Notes under the pieces: generated by a model
Databases searched by the model: none
The model's input: only the letters and a program-made list of their open reading frames with translations
What the model was told of the DNA's origin: nothing
Assembly: GCA_965216945.1 (NCBI GenBank)
Contig: CBDCGU010000003.1
Location: 1,054,001-1,118,000, forward strand
DNA from: DATHZQ01 sp965216945
GTDB taxonomy: Bacteria > Actinomycetota > Acidimicrobiia > Spongiisociales > UBA5794
Length of the DNA stretch: 64,000 bases
Direction of reading: 5' to 3'
Program-made: the position numbers and the translations under genes
Part shown: one piece after another, positions 17,673 to 25,290 of the stretch
Position numbering within the stretch: the first letter of the stretch is position 1
Layout of the letters: each line of letters opens with the position of its first letter

Positions 17673-18276
17673 CGCGCCACTCCGCTCTGAGTCTCGAGAG
17701 ATGATCGCTACTGCGGAATGCGATGTTCACTCGGTCGGGTCCGTTGCCGTTGATGACCATGGTGAAACCAGACGCCGGTCCGGCGGCATCGAGTTCAACG
17801 ATGCCGTCGTCGTGCGTCAGGCGCACCCATCCCCCGACCAGCTGATAGGCCGTCTCCCCCGTCTCTGGAGGCGGCGCTGCCGGTGTCGTCGATGGTGGCG
17901 ATTCGGTGGCGGCGGTTTCGCTGCCACCGGCGGGGGGCGTGGTCGTAGAAGCTGCTGATGGATCGGCAGGCGCGTCGGAGGACTCGCTCGAGTCGGGGGA
18001 GGCCACGACCTGCACCTCGGTCGTCGAGGTGGCGGCGTAGGACTCGGAGTCGCCGATGGCCAGCGACTGCAGATCCTGCGAGCCCGGATCCTCCAGAACG
18101 TCATTCTCGGCGGCTTCGGCAGTCGGCGTCGGTAGTGCCAGAAGCTCCGATGAGGGTGCATCGGCGACCTCGCCGACCACACCGCGCACGGCCGCCAGGC
18201 CTACGCCGGTCGCAACCATCGTGGCCATGACCCAAACGAGAACGAAAGCGGCCCGCCTCACCATGACCCGTAGCAT
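17626..18276 (-). CDS. Membrane-anchored protein with a C-terminal domain shared with the 20.4-21.3 kb gene
   Basis: About 216 residues: an N-terminal signal-anchor (VRRAAFVLVWVMATMVATGV), a long Ser/Thr/Pro/Ala-rich linker, then a ~65-residue domain (from GGWVRLTHDDGIVELD to GGELEVEVVEE). That domain lines up with both repeats of the secreted acidic-tail protein encoded at 20395-21282: hydrophobic strands, a D-G-hydrophobic turn, a G-F/W-x-hydrophobic pair, a D-R-V-x-hydrophobic core and a final E-L-E/V-V-E-V strand. The gene is divergent from the response regulator, and the 17-base motif at 18299-18315 lies 23 bases upstream of its start. The ATG at 18276 is preferred; 18324 and 18264 are alternatives. 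Function unknown. Confidence 0.65.
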   Translation of the reverse strand: MLRVMVRRAAFVLVWVMATMVATGVGLAAVRGVVGEVADAPSSELLALPTPTAEAAENDVLEDPGSQDLQSLAIGDSESYAATSTTEVQVVASPDSSESSDAPADPSAASTTTPPAGGSETAATESPPSTTPAAPPPETGETAYQLVGGWVRLTHDDGIVELDAAGPASGFTMVINGNGPDRVNIAFRSSDHLSRLRAEWRGGELEVEVVEEPRGR

Positions 18277-18298
18277 CCCACGAAACGCAGCCTCGTGG

Positions 18299-18315
18299 GC
18301 TAAAGGGGCGCTAAT
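18299..18315 (-). promoter_or_regulatory. Candidate response-regulator site (copy 1)
   Basis: Minus strand ATTAGCGCCCCTTTAGC. It closely resembles GTTTACGCTCGTTTAGC at 21349-21365. Both consist of two similar 5-6-base elements about 10 bases apart, the layout bound by OmpR-type dimers. It lies in the divergent region between the response regulator gene and a membrane-protein gene. Confidence 0.5.
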
Positions 18316-18362
18316 TCGGGACACCCACGAACCCCGGACAGATGACAGATCGCCAACCCCAG

Positions 18363-18368
18363 GTAACG
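18363..18368 (+). promoter_or_regulatory. -10 box TAACGT of the two-component operon
   Basis: TAACGT ends 10 bases before the ATG at 18379, so transcription would begin at or just before the start codon. No Shine-Dalgarno sequence is present. Confidence 0.4.
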
Positions 18369-18378
18369 TTCATGCCCC

Positions 18379-19062
18379 ATGGCATCCGTACTCCTCATCG
18401 AGGACGACCAACGAATCCGGCAATCGCTTGCAGCGAGCCTGGCCGAGATGGGTCATGAGCTCCGATCCACACCCAACGGCATGCGCGGTGTGCAAGAAGC
18501 GGTGGGATCTGCCCCGGACGTCGTGGTGCTCGACCTCGGTCTTCCCGACCTCCCCGGGGAAGAGGTGCTCAAGATGATCCGCGCCGTCAGCCGCGTCCCC
18601 GTGATCATCGCCACAGCCATGGACGACGAGGACGGCATCGTGTCCCTGCTCGACCTGGGGGCGGACGACTACGTCACGAAGCCGTTCAGCGCCGCTCACC
18701 TCGCTGCCCGCATCCGGGCGGTGCTGCGCCGCAGCAGCGATTCCACCCCGCCCGAGGAGCTCGTCGTGGGCGATCTCATCGTCGATCTGGCCGCCCACGC
18801 CGCCACCATCCGCGGTCAGTCTTTGCAGCTCACGTCGAAGGAGTTCGAGCTACTGGCGTTCCTGGCATCACGCCCCGGTGTGATGGTGTCCAAGCGGACG
18901 TTGATGGCCGAAGTGTGGCGCCAGCCGTACGGCGGTGCCGACAAGACCGTCGACGTGCATCTGTCGTGGCTCCGCCGCAAGCTCGGCGAGTCGGCGGCAG
19001 CGCCCGTCTACATCCACACCAAGCGTGGCGTGGGGGTCAAGCTCGTCGACCCCACGGCGTGA
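18379..19062 (+). CDS. OmpR-family response regulator
   Basis: A 227-residue protein with an N-terminal receiver domain (VLLIEDDQRIRQSL with the acidic pocket, VVVLDLGLPDLPGEEVL with the phospho-acceptor Asp, ATAMDD and YVTKPF with the conserved Lys) and a C-terminal winged helix (LQLTSKEFELLAFLASRPG, VDVHLSWLRRKLGE, RGVGVKLV). The histidine kinase gene follows with a GTGA overlap, so the pair is one two-component system. The flanking genes encode secreted or membrane proteins sharing a domain, and a repeated direct-repeat motif in front of them is a likely target of this regulator. The signal is unknown. Confidence 0.93.
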   Translation: MASVLLIEDDQRIRQSLAASLAEMGHELRSTPNGMRGVQEAVGSAPDVVVLDLGLPDLPGEEVLKMIRAVSRVPVIIATAMDDEDGIVSLLDLGADDYVTKPFSAAHLAARIRAVLRRSSDSTPPEELVVGDLIVDLAAHAATIRGQSLQLTSKEFELLAFLASRPGVMVSKRTLMAEVWRQPYGGADKTVDVHLSWLRRKLGESAAAPVYIHTKRGVGVKLVDPTA

Positions 19063-20366
19063 GGCGGCGGCTGGGCCTCGTGGCCCTCGCCGTAGCGGCC
19101 CTCATCGTCGTCGCGTTCTCCGTGCCGCTCGGGGTGATGGTCAGGGAGCTCGCCAGAGACCGGGCGCTGTCCGGAGCCGAGCGTGACGCCCAGCTCATCG
19201 CCGTGTTCATCGACGCCAACGGCGCCGAGCCCGACCGCGTGCAGCGCATCGCGAGGCGAGGCGTGATCAACAACAACCCACTTTCGGTGATTTTCTCCGA
19301 CGGCAGCGTCATCGGCGCCGAGCTCATCCCCGGCGAAGACCTCGAGCCGGTGTTCGCCGGTACCGCGGGCCGCACGATGCTGAACAACGGTGAGGCCGTC
19401 TACGTGCCCGTCATCGACTCCGAGGGCAGCGTGACGGTCGTGCGCATCTTCGTGAGCAATGCCGCCCTCACCGAAGGCGTGCCCCGGGCTTGGGCCATCT
19501 TGGCCATCCTGGGGGTGCTCATCGTGGCGATCGCAGCCCTCATCGCCTACGGGCTCGCTCGCAACATCGTGGCACCCGTGGAGGAGCTGTCGCGTGCGGC
19601 CGGGAAACTCGGCGAAGGCGAGCTGTCGACCCGCGTCGAACCGGCCGGACCGCCCGAGATCCAGGAGGTCGGGGCAGAGTTCAACCGGCTGGCCGAGCAG
19701 GTCTCTCAGCTGCTCGCGGCAGAACGGGAAACCGCCGCCGACCTGTCGCACACGCTGCGCACGCCGCTGGCTGGTCTCGGTCTCGACATCGAGCGACTGC
19801 CGCCGAGCCCGCATCGGGAGCGGCTCCTCGACGACTTCGCCGAGTTGCAGCGGGCCGTCGACCACATCATCCGTGAGGTTCGCCGTCCGGCGCGCATCGA
19901 CCAGCGCGAGTACACCGACGTGGGAACTCTCGTGCGCGACCGTATGGCGTTCTGGAACGTCCTCGCCGAAGAGGAAGGCAGAACCACGAGCCTCGAGATC
20001 CCCGCGGTGGGACCATTGGTCGCCGTCCCCGAGGCGGATCTCGTGGCGGCGATCGACGCACTCATCGGCAACGTGCTGGCCCACACCAAAGAAGGAGTGG
20101 CCTACTCGGTGGTATGCCGGTCGGACGGCAACTCGGCGGTTGTCGTCGTGGATGACGCCGGGTTTGGATTCGACCCGTCCACGGTCGAGCGGGGCAAGAG
20201 CAGCACCGGATCGACCGGGTTGGGGCTCGACATCGCACGACGAACTGCGGTCGCGACGGGGGGCTCGCTCACCGTCGGAGCGAGCCCCCTCGGTGGTGCC
20301 CGGGTGACACTGACTCTGGGCGGTACCGACAAGCCGTCGTCCAAGAGCAGCCAGGGAGCGGCCTAG
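19059..20366 (+). CDS. HAMP-domain sensor histidine kinase
   Basis: A 435-residue membrane kinase: first membrane helix at about residues 4-23, an extracytoplasmic sensor of about 120 residues, second helix (WAILAILGVLIVAIAALIAYG), HAMP linker (LARNIVAPVEELSRAAGKL), dimerisation box with the phospho-accepting His in DLSHTLRTPLAGL, and an ATPase domain whose N box reads ALIGNVLAHT and G boxes read DDAGFGFD and STGLGLDIAR. The His box has Thr where Glu (SHELRTPL) is usual, and that acidic residue normally helps phosphotransfer, so activity may be altered. The GTG at 19059 overlaps the response-regulator stop. It is convergent with the acidic-tail protein gene. Confidence 0.92.
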   Translation: MRRRLGLVALAVAALIVVAFSVPLGVMVRELARDRALSGAERDAQLIAVFIDANGAEPDRVQRIARRGVINNNPLSVIFSDGSVIGAELIPGEDLEPVFAGTAGRTMLNNGEAVYVPVIDSEGSVTVVRIFVSNAALTEGVPRAWAILAILGVLIVAIAALIAYGLARNIVAPVEELSRAAGKLGEGELSTRVEPAGPPEIQEVGAEFNRLAEQVSQLLAAERETAADLSHTLRTPLAGLGLDIERLPPSPHRERLLDDFAELQRAVDHIIREVRRPARIDQREYTDVGTLVRDRMAFWNVLAEEEGRTTSLEIPAVGPLVAVPEADLVAAIDALIGNVLAHTKEGVAYSVVCRSDGNSAVVVVDDAGFGFDPSTVERGKSSTGSTGLGLDIARRTAVATGGSLTVGASPLGGARVTLTLGGTDKPSSKSSQGAA

Positions 20367-20394
20367 CTACAGCGAGCGGCCCTTCCGCCACGCA

Positions 20395-21282
20395 CTAGTC
20401 GTCGTCGTCCTCGTCGTCATCGTCCTCGTCGTCATCGTCGTCGCCCTCATCGTCGTCGTCCCCATCGTCATCGTCCCCATCGTCATCGTCGTCGTCGTCA
20501 TCGTCATCATCGTCGTGGTCGTCGCCCGGAACCGTCGTCGTGGGGACGGACCGGTCATCCCCGTCGATGGCCCGCACCTCGATCTTCACATCGACTGCGC
20601 CGTCTTCGAGCTCCGCCTCGAAATCGACCCGCGTCGTCCCGTCCTCGAACTTGACCTCGATCTCCCGTCCGGAGGCCATTTCGATCTCGACCGACCACCC
20701 GTTGTTCGGGCTCACGTCGACAACGGTGAGGATCGCACCGTCGAAGGAATACGTCACGGTGCCCGCATCGGCGGCATCGACGGCGAACGTGCCGGGCTCC
20801 GTCGCGTCCGGCGGCACCGTCGTCGTGGACGACGTGTCACCGGGAAGCGTCGTGGAAGAACCGGGCAGTGTCGTCGAAGTGTCGCCGCCGCCGTCGCCCG
20901 GGCGCACCCGAATGCGGACGCGGACCTGGCCATCCTCCAACTCGGCGTTGAAGTCGACACGATCGACGCCGTTGCGGAACGTGACCTCGATCTCCCGGCC
21001 GACCGGAACCTCGATCTCGGCCTGCCAGCCGGCGGCCGCTGCGACATCGACAACGGTCAGCATGCCGTCCCCCAGCGTGTAGGTGACGGTGCCGGCATCG
21101 GCCGCATCGACCGCAACGGGTTCCCCCGGCGCCGGGGGTGCGACGCTGGTCGTCGCCTCTATCGAAGTCGTTACTCCCCCAGCCTGGTTGGTCGCCGGGT
21201 TCGAACCCGTGGCCGCCCACGCCGCACTCACCGAGAGGACGACGGCCACGGTGATCAGTGACAGGGTCGTTCGCACATACAT
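20395..21282 (-). CDS. Secreted protein with two repeated domains and a 42-residue poly-Asp tail
   Basis: A 295-residue protein: signal peptide (about 1-24, cleavage near AWA-AT), Thr-rich linker, repeat 1 (58-127), Thr/Pro linker, repeat 2 (168-237), then a C-terminal tail (254-295) that is almost wholly Asp with a few Glu, Gly and one His. The repeats share VDAADAGTVTY, LTVVDV, GW-x-E/A-EIE, GREIEV and DRVDF-x-AELEDG. A third, more diverged copy is in the membrane protein encoded at 17626-18276. The tail could bind calcium or other cations, but that is inference. AAGGAG precedes the ATG at 21282 by 6 bases. Function unknown; the position suggests control by the adjacent two-component system. 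Confidence 0.75.
   Translation of the reverse strand: MYVRTTLSLITVAVVLSVSAAWAATGSNPATNQAGGVTTSIEATTSVAPPAPGEPVAVDAADAGTVTYTLGDGMLTVVDVAAAAGWQAEIEVPVGREIEVTFRNGVDRVDFNAELEDGQVRVRIRVRPGDGGGDTSTTLPGSSTTLPGDTSSTTTVPPDATEPGTFAVDAADAGTVTYSFDGAILTVVDVSPNNGWSVEIEMASGREIEVKFEDGTTRVDFEAELEDGAVDVKIEVRAIDGDDRSVPTTTVPGDDHDDDDDDDDDDDDGDDDDGDDDDEGDDDDDEDDDDEDDDD
20398..20523 (-). repeat. GAC/GAT triplet tract encoding the poly-Asp tail
   Basis: About 125 bases built almost only from GAC and GAT codons (with a few GAG, GAA and GGG/GGC). The frame stays open to the end of the gene. Such a tract is prone to slippage, so its length may differ between strains. Confidence 0.75.
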
Positions 21283-21348
21283 GAGGTCTCCTTGTGATCC
21301 GACACGACCACTGTGGAGACACCCGGCTCAACCCGTTCGCCGGCGAAG

Positions 21349-21365
21349 GCTAAACGAGCGTAAAC
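21349..21365 (-). promoter_or_regulatory. Candidate response-regulator site (copy 2)
   Basis: Minus strand GTTTACGCTCGTTTAGC, 67 bases upstream of the acidic-tail protein start. It shares the TTTAGC end and the spacing of the copy at 18299-18315, and both precede genes encoding the same rare domain. Confidence 0.5.
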
Positions 21366-21368
21366 GCG

Positions 21369-21400
21369 GATGGGGCGCCGCCTGCCGGCGGCGCCCCATC
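21369..21400 (-). terminator. Strong hairpin terminator after the molybdenum hydroxylase genes
   Basis: GATGGGGCGCCGC and its exact complement GCGGCGCCCCATC form a 13-base stem with a 6-base loop. It lies 20 bases downstream of the CoxM-like stop codon and upstream of the acidic-tail gene promoter, so it separates the two transcription units. Confidence 0.8.
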
Positions 21401-21420
21401 TTCTCTCCCTCCCCGTAGCG

Positions 21421-22278
21421 TCAGGCGCGTGCGATGGCTTGCTCCAACGCACGGCCGACGTAGACCGTGGCGAGATGCGCCTTGTAGGCCTCGGATCCGT
21501 ACAGATCCTCGAGCACCGTTACACCCTCCGTTGCCCGCGCCGCTGCGGCGGCGATGGCGTCGGCCCCGCCGTCCGACCCGATGATGGCCTCCATCGATCC
21601 GGCGGCCAGCGTCGGCTTGGTGCCGACACCGGTCAACGCCACCCGGGCGTCTTCGACGGTGCCGTTGCTCCTTCTCACCCAGGCTGCCGCTCCTGCCACC
21701 GCATAGTCACTGTGGCCGCCACGACGTCCCAGCTTGTCGTACACGGAGCCACCGCCCGCCTTCGGTATGCGCACCTCGACCAGGATCTCGTCTGGGTTCA
21801 GCGCCGACGTGAGCGTGTCCACGAAGAAGTCGGATGCTGCGATCTCGCGCCGCCCGTTCTTCGAGGCGGCCACCATCGTCGCACCCAGTGCGAGCGCCGC
21901 CGCCGGTTGGTCGGCTGCGATGTCGGCGTGGGCCAGCGAACCGCACGTCGTACCCCGGTTGCGTACCTGCGGATCGCCCGTGTAGGCGGCGGCCTCGGCG
22001 AGCGCGGCGGCGTTCGTCGCCACCAGATCGCTCCCCGCCGTCTGCCCGTGCCGTACGAGCGCACCGATCGCCAGGTGATCCCCGTTGTCGGTGATGTCAC
22101 CGAGACCGGGGATCCGCCCGATGTCGACGACCATCTCCGGCGAGAACAGGCGCATCTTCATCAGTGGCAGGAGGCTCATTCCTCCCGCCAGGACCTTCGC
22201 CCCCGGGTTCGCTGCCAGAGCATCGAGCGCTTCGTCCAGAGACGCAGGGGCGACGTAGTCGAATTCACGTGGATACAT
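21421..22278 (-). CDS. FAD-binding (medium) subunit of a xanthine dehydrogenase/CO dehydrogenase-family molybdenum hydroxylase
   Basis: A 285-residue CoxM/CutM-type subunit. The N-terminus (FDYVAPASLDEALDALAAN, then AKVLAGGMSLLPLMKMRL) matches the FAD-binding motif A-G-G-x-S-L, and HADIAADQPAAALALGA gives the second FAD motif. It passes electrons from the 2Fe-2S subunit to FAD and on to an acceptor. The ATG at 22278 has GAGGAGGAG just upstream, 11 bases after the stop of the large-subunit gene. Gene order is small-large-medium on the minus strand. The substrate depends on the large subunit. Confidence 0.9.
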   Translation of the reverse strand: MYPREFDYVAPASLDEALDALAANPGAKVLAGGMSLLPLMKMRLFSPEMVVDIGRIPGLGDITDNGDHLAIGALVRHGQTAGSDLVATNAAALAEAAAYTGDPQVRNRGTTCGSLAHADIAADQPAAALALGATMVAASKNGRREIAASDFFVDTLTSALNPDEILVEVRIPKAGGGSVYDKLGRRGGHSDYAVAGAAAWVRRSNGTVEDARVALTGVGTKPTLAAGSMEAIIGSDGGADAIAAAAARATEGVTVLEDLYGSEAYKAHLATVYVGRALEQAIARA

Positions 22279-22289
22279 GATCTCCTCCT

Positions 22290-24677
22290 CTACGCCTGAG
22301 CGTCCTGGATGGCCTGCCACACCTTGCGGGGCCGTAACGGCATGTCGACGTTCTTGACCCCGAGAGGCGCCAGCGCATCGACGACGGCATTGACGACCGT
22401 CTGAGCCGAGCCGATCGTGCCCGCCTCACCGATGCCCTTCACTCCCATCGGGTTGACGTCCGTCGGGGTGGTCGTGCGTTCCAGCTCGAACGACGGCAGG
22501 TCGCCGGCCGTCGGGATCGGGTAGTCCACCAACGAGCCCGACAGCAGGTTTCCGGCGTCGTCGTAGATCGCCTCCTCGAACATGGCTTGGCCGATTCCTT
22601 GCGCCAGGCCGCCGTGGAGCTGCCCGTCGACGATCATCGGGTTGACCACGTTGCCGCAGTCGTCCATGGCCAGGTAGCGGAGGATGGTGACGTCGCCCGT
22701 GTCCTTGTCGACCTCGACCATCGCCAGGTGAGAGCCGAACGGCCACGTGGCGTTGCCGGGGCTGAAGATCACATGGGATTCCAGCGCCGGCTCGACGCCT
22801 TCGGGTGCCATGTGCGGCATGTACGCCAGCTTGGCGATCTCGGCCCACTCGACGTGGCTCTCGTAACCGGGAGAGCCGGCCACCTGGGCACCACCATCGG
22901 CGAACACGATGTCCTCCGGGTTGGCCTCGAGCAGATGCGCCGCCAGCTTGGCCGCCTTCACCCGCACGCGCTCGGCAGCGTCGTACGTTGCCGTGCCGTC
23001 CACCGCAAGCGACCGCGATCCGAACGTGCCCACACCCATCGGTGACTCCCGGGTGTCTCCGTGATGCACCTGAATACGGTCAACGGGAATGCCGAGCCGG
23101 TCGCTGACGATCTGTGCCCAGGTCGTCTGGTGGCCCTGTCCGGAAGGACCGGTTCCGATGGACACCGTCGCCGTGCCGTCCGGGTTGACCCGCACGAGAC
23201 CCGAGCCGTTGAACGCCGAAGGCAGGCCGTATTCGGACCAGGAGAACCCGAGGTCGGCAAGGGCCGCCGGTGCGAACCCGCACGCCTCGACGTACGTCGA
23301 CAAGCCGATGCCGACGAGGCGCCCCTCGGCGCGGGCTGCCTCTTGCTGCGCCCGCAGCTCCTCGTACGAGGCGAACTCGAGCATCGCATCGAGGTTGGTC
23401 TCGTAGTCCCCCGTGTCCATCGCAAAGCCGACGGGCGACACGGCGGCTGGGAAATCATCCTTGGGCAGGAAGTTCTTCCTCCGCACGTCCGCCGGGTCCA
23501 TGCCGATCTCACGCGCATACGCATCCATGATGCGCTCGACGTAGTAGATGGCCTCGGGCCGACCTGCGCCGCGATAGGCGTCGGTGGTTGCTGTGTGCGT
23601 GACCACGCAGTCGATGTTCCAGTACGTCGGCATCTTGTACTGCCCGGCGCCCACGAAGAGCCCGAGGAACGGGATCGCCACGGTGTAGTTGTGGGTGTAC
23701 GCACCCATGTCGGCGATGCCCTCGAACTTGTAGCCGAGGACCTCACCGTCTGCGGTGCCGACCATCGTGGCGGTCCCGACCCATCCGCGACCCTGGATCG
23801 TCGAGTTGGCCGCCTCACGGCGCGTCTCGGTGAACCCGACGGGGCGGCCGAGTTGCATGGAGGCAAAGGTGACGAGCACCTCGTCCGTGTAGATGTTGAG
23901 CTTGCATCCGAACCCGCCACCGACCTCGGGAGCGATCACACGCACCTGGTTCGACGGGATTCCGAAGGTCTTGCCGAGCGCCCCGGCCAGGGCGTGCGGG
24001 ATCTGGGTCGAACTCCACACCAGCAGCCGGTTGTATCCGGACTGGTAGTCGGCGAGCACCGACCGGGGCTCGATGGCCACCGGGATCAGCCGCTGGTTCG
24101 TCATCTCCATCGACACGGTGACCGTGTCGTCTCGCGCTGCGGCGGCTTCGATCTGCGCCTTCACCTCCGCCTGCTGCTCCGGCTCCATGCCGAACGGCCC
24201 GGCCCAGGACACGAGCAGATTCGAGTCGAGGTCCTCGTGCACCTTGACCGCATCGGACCGCGACGCCTTGATATCGACGACCGCCTCGAGCGGGTCGTAG
24301 TCCACGAAGATCGAATCGACGGCATCCTGAGCGATGTAGCGGTCGTCGGCCACCACCATCGCCACGGCTTCGCCGACATGCTTCACTACGCCGTCCGCCA
24401 GCATGGGGCGGAGCTTGCCGACCGGCGCCTGCGCCAGCAGCGAACCGAGGTGCCGGACGTCGTCGATCGTGTAGATCGCACGAACTCCGGCGATGGCCTC
24501 CGCCGCCGACGTGTCGATCGAGTTGATGCGGGCATGAGCGAATGGGCTGCGCACGAAGGCCGCCGCCAGTTGCCCTGGGCGCTTCAGATCGTCGACGTAG
24601 GTACCCCGGCCTTGAATGAGCGCCGGATCCTCCTTGCGACGGACGACGCCGCCGAGCGCACTTGTTGTGGTTGTCAT
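22290..24677 (-). CDS. Molybdopterin-binding large subunit, CoxL form II type
   Basis: A 795-residue large subunit of the xanthine oxidase family. It shows GGGFGCK (in PEVGGGFGCKLNIY), the cofactor-contacting GQGHQTTWAQIVSDRLG, and the final VKGIGEAGTIGS with the catalytic Glu. The loop at the active site reads TDAYRGAGRPEA. True aerobic CO dehydrogenases (form I) have AYRCSFR with a Cys that binds copper; AYRGAGR marks the form II group, whose substrates are mostly unknown. It should therefore not be called a CO dehydrogenase on this evidence. The ATG at 24677 overlaps the small-subunit stop as ATGA. Confidence 0.9.
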   Translation of the reverse strand: MTTTTSALGGVVRRKEDPALIQGRGTYVDDLKRPGQLAAAFVRSPFAHARINSIDTSAAEAIAGVRAIYTIDDVRHLGSLLAQAPVGKLRPMLADGVVKHVGEAVAMVVADDRYIAQDAVDSIFVDYDPLEAVVDIKASRSDAVKVHEDLDSNLLVSWAGPFGMEPEQQAEVKAQIEAAAARDDTVTVSMEMTNQRLIPVAIEPRSVLADYQSGYNRLLVWSSTQIPHALAGALGKTFGIPSNQVRVIAPEVGGGFGCKLNIYTDEVLVTFASMQLGRPVGFTETRREAANSTIQGRGWVGTATMVGTADGEVLGYKFEGIADMGAYTHNYTVAIPFLGLFVGAGQYKMPTYWNIDCVVTHTATTDAYRGAGRPEAIYYVERIMDAYAREIGMDPADVRRKNFLPKDDFPAAVSPVGFAMDTGDYETNLDAMLEFASYEELRAQQEAARAEGRLVGIGLSTYVEACGFAPAALADLGFSWSEYGLPSAFNGSGLVRVNPDGTATVSIGTGPSGQGHQTTWAQIVSDRLGIPVDRIQVHHGDTRESPMGVGTFGSRSLAVDGTATYDAAERVRVKAAKLAAHLLEANPEDIVFADGGAQVAGSPGYESHVEWAEIAKLAYMPHMAPEGVEPALESHVIFSPGNATWPFGSHLAMVEVDKDTGDVTILRYLAMDDCGNVVNPMIVDGQLHGGLAQGIGQAMFEEAIYDDAGNLLSGSLVDYPIPTAGDLPSFELERTTTPTDVNPMGVKGIGEAGTIGSAQTVVNAVVDALAPLGVKNVDMPLRPRKVWQAIQDAQA

Positions 24678-25174
24678 TCGGCTGCCTCCCACTCCGCGGC
24701 GGGCGGGGTCTCTCCACGCATGGTGGCGGCGGCGTACTCGATCGACTTCACGATGTTGTGATATCCCGTGCACCGGCAGAGGTTGCCCTCGATGCCGTGA
24801 CGGATCTCGTCCTCGCTCGGGTTGTCGTTCTCGGCGAGCAGACCGACCGCCTGCATGATCATCCCCGGCGTGCAGAAGCCGCATTGCAGGCCATGGCGCT
24901 CCCAGAACCCTTCCTGCACGGGATGCAGATCCCCGTTCGAGGCGAGTCCCTCGATCGTCGTGACCTCGGCACCGTCGGCCTGGACGGCCAGCACCATGCA
25001 CGACTTGGTCGGGACTCCGTCGAGGTGAACGGTGCACGCCCCGCAGTATCCCGACTCGCATCCGATGTGCGTGCCGGTGAGGAGTTGATCCTCTCTCAGG
25101 AAGTGGACGAGCAATGTCCGTGGTTCGACATCACCCGAAACCGTCTTCCCGTTGACGGTCATGGATACGTCCAT
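24674..25174 (-). CDS. 2Fe-2S small subunit of the molybdenum hydroxylase (CoxS type)
   Basis: A 166-residue subunit with two iron-sulfur clusters: a plant-type ferredoxin site (GCESGYCGACTVHLDG and a later C in SCM) and a C-terminal helical site (QCGFCTPGMIM and GNLCRCTGY). It relays electrons from molybdopterin to FAD. The start at 25174 follows AGAGGTG closely; an upstream GTG at 25177 is possible. A TAGCTT box at 25208-25213 gives a short leader and probably starts an S-L-M transcript, although the CDF gene upstream may also read through. C-terminal about 10 residues are low complexity. Confidence 0.9.
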   Translation of the reverse strand: MDVSMTVNGKTVSGDVEPRTLLVHFLREDQLLTGTHIGCESGYCGACTVHLDGVPTKSCMVLAVQADGAEVTTIEGLASNGDLHPVQEGFWERHGLQCGFCTPGMIMQAVGLLAENDNPSEDEIRHGIEGNLCRCTGYHNIVKSIEYAAATMRGETPPAAEWEAAE

Positions 25175-25207
25175 CACACCTCTTTTCGCTCTGGGACCTT
25201 CCATTCG

Positions 25208-25213
25208 AAGCTA
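25208..25213 (-). promoter_or_regulatory. Candidate -10 box TAGCTT before the small-subunit gene
   Basis: TAGCTT on the minus strand would give a start point about 27 bases before the CoxS-like ATG, leaving room for the AGAGG ribosome-binding site. No convincing -35 box is seen. Confidence 0.4.
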
Positions 25214-25290
25214 GCAAGGCGCATTCGGCGATGTCGGGCAAAGTCGGTTTTCCGTGAGGTGCCGCGAGGTGGTCCATCGACCTTGCCGGC

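Noticed and set aside
20395..20523. Poly-Asp tail as a frameshift artefact
   Set aside because: The frame runs smoothly from the conserved repeat into the tract, and other frames give poly-Arg/Thr-like or Met/Thr repeats with no better end.
21190..21215. GGGTTCGAACCC looking like a tRNA T-arm
   Set aside because: It lies within the coding sequence of the acidic-tail protein; there is no acceptor stem, anticodon arm or CCA end around it. A similar GGGTTCGAATC near 17104 is also inside a gene. No tRNA was found.
22290..24677. Naming the large subunit an aerobic CO dehydrogenase (CoxL)
   Set aside because: The active-site loop is AYRGAGR, not AYRCSFR, so the copper-binding Cys is absent.
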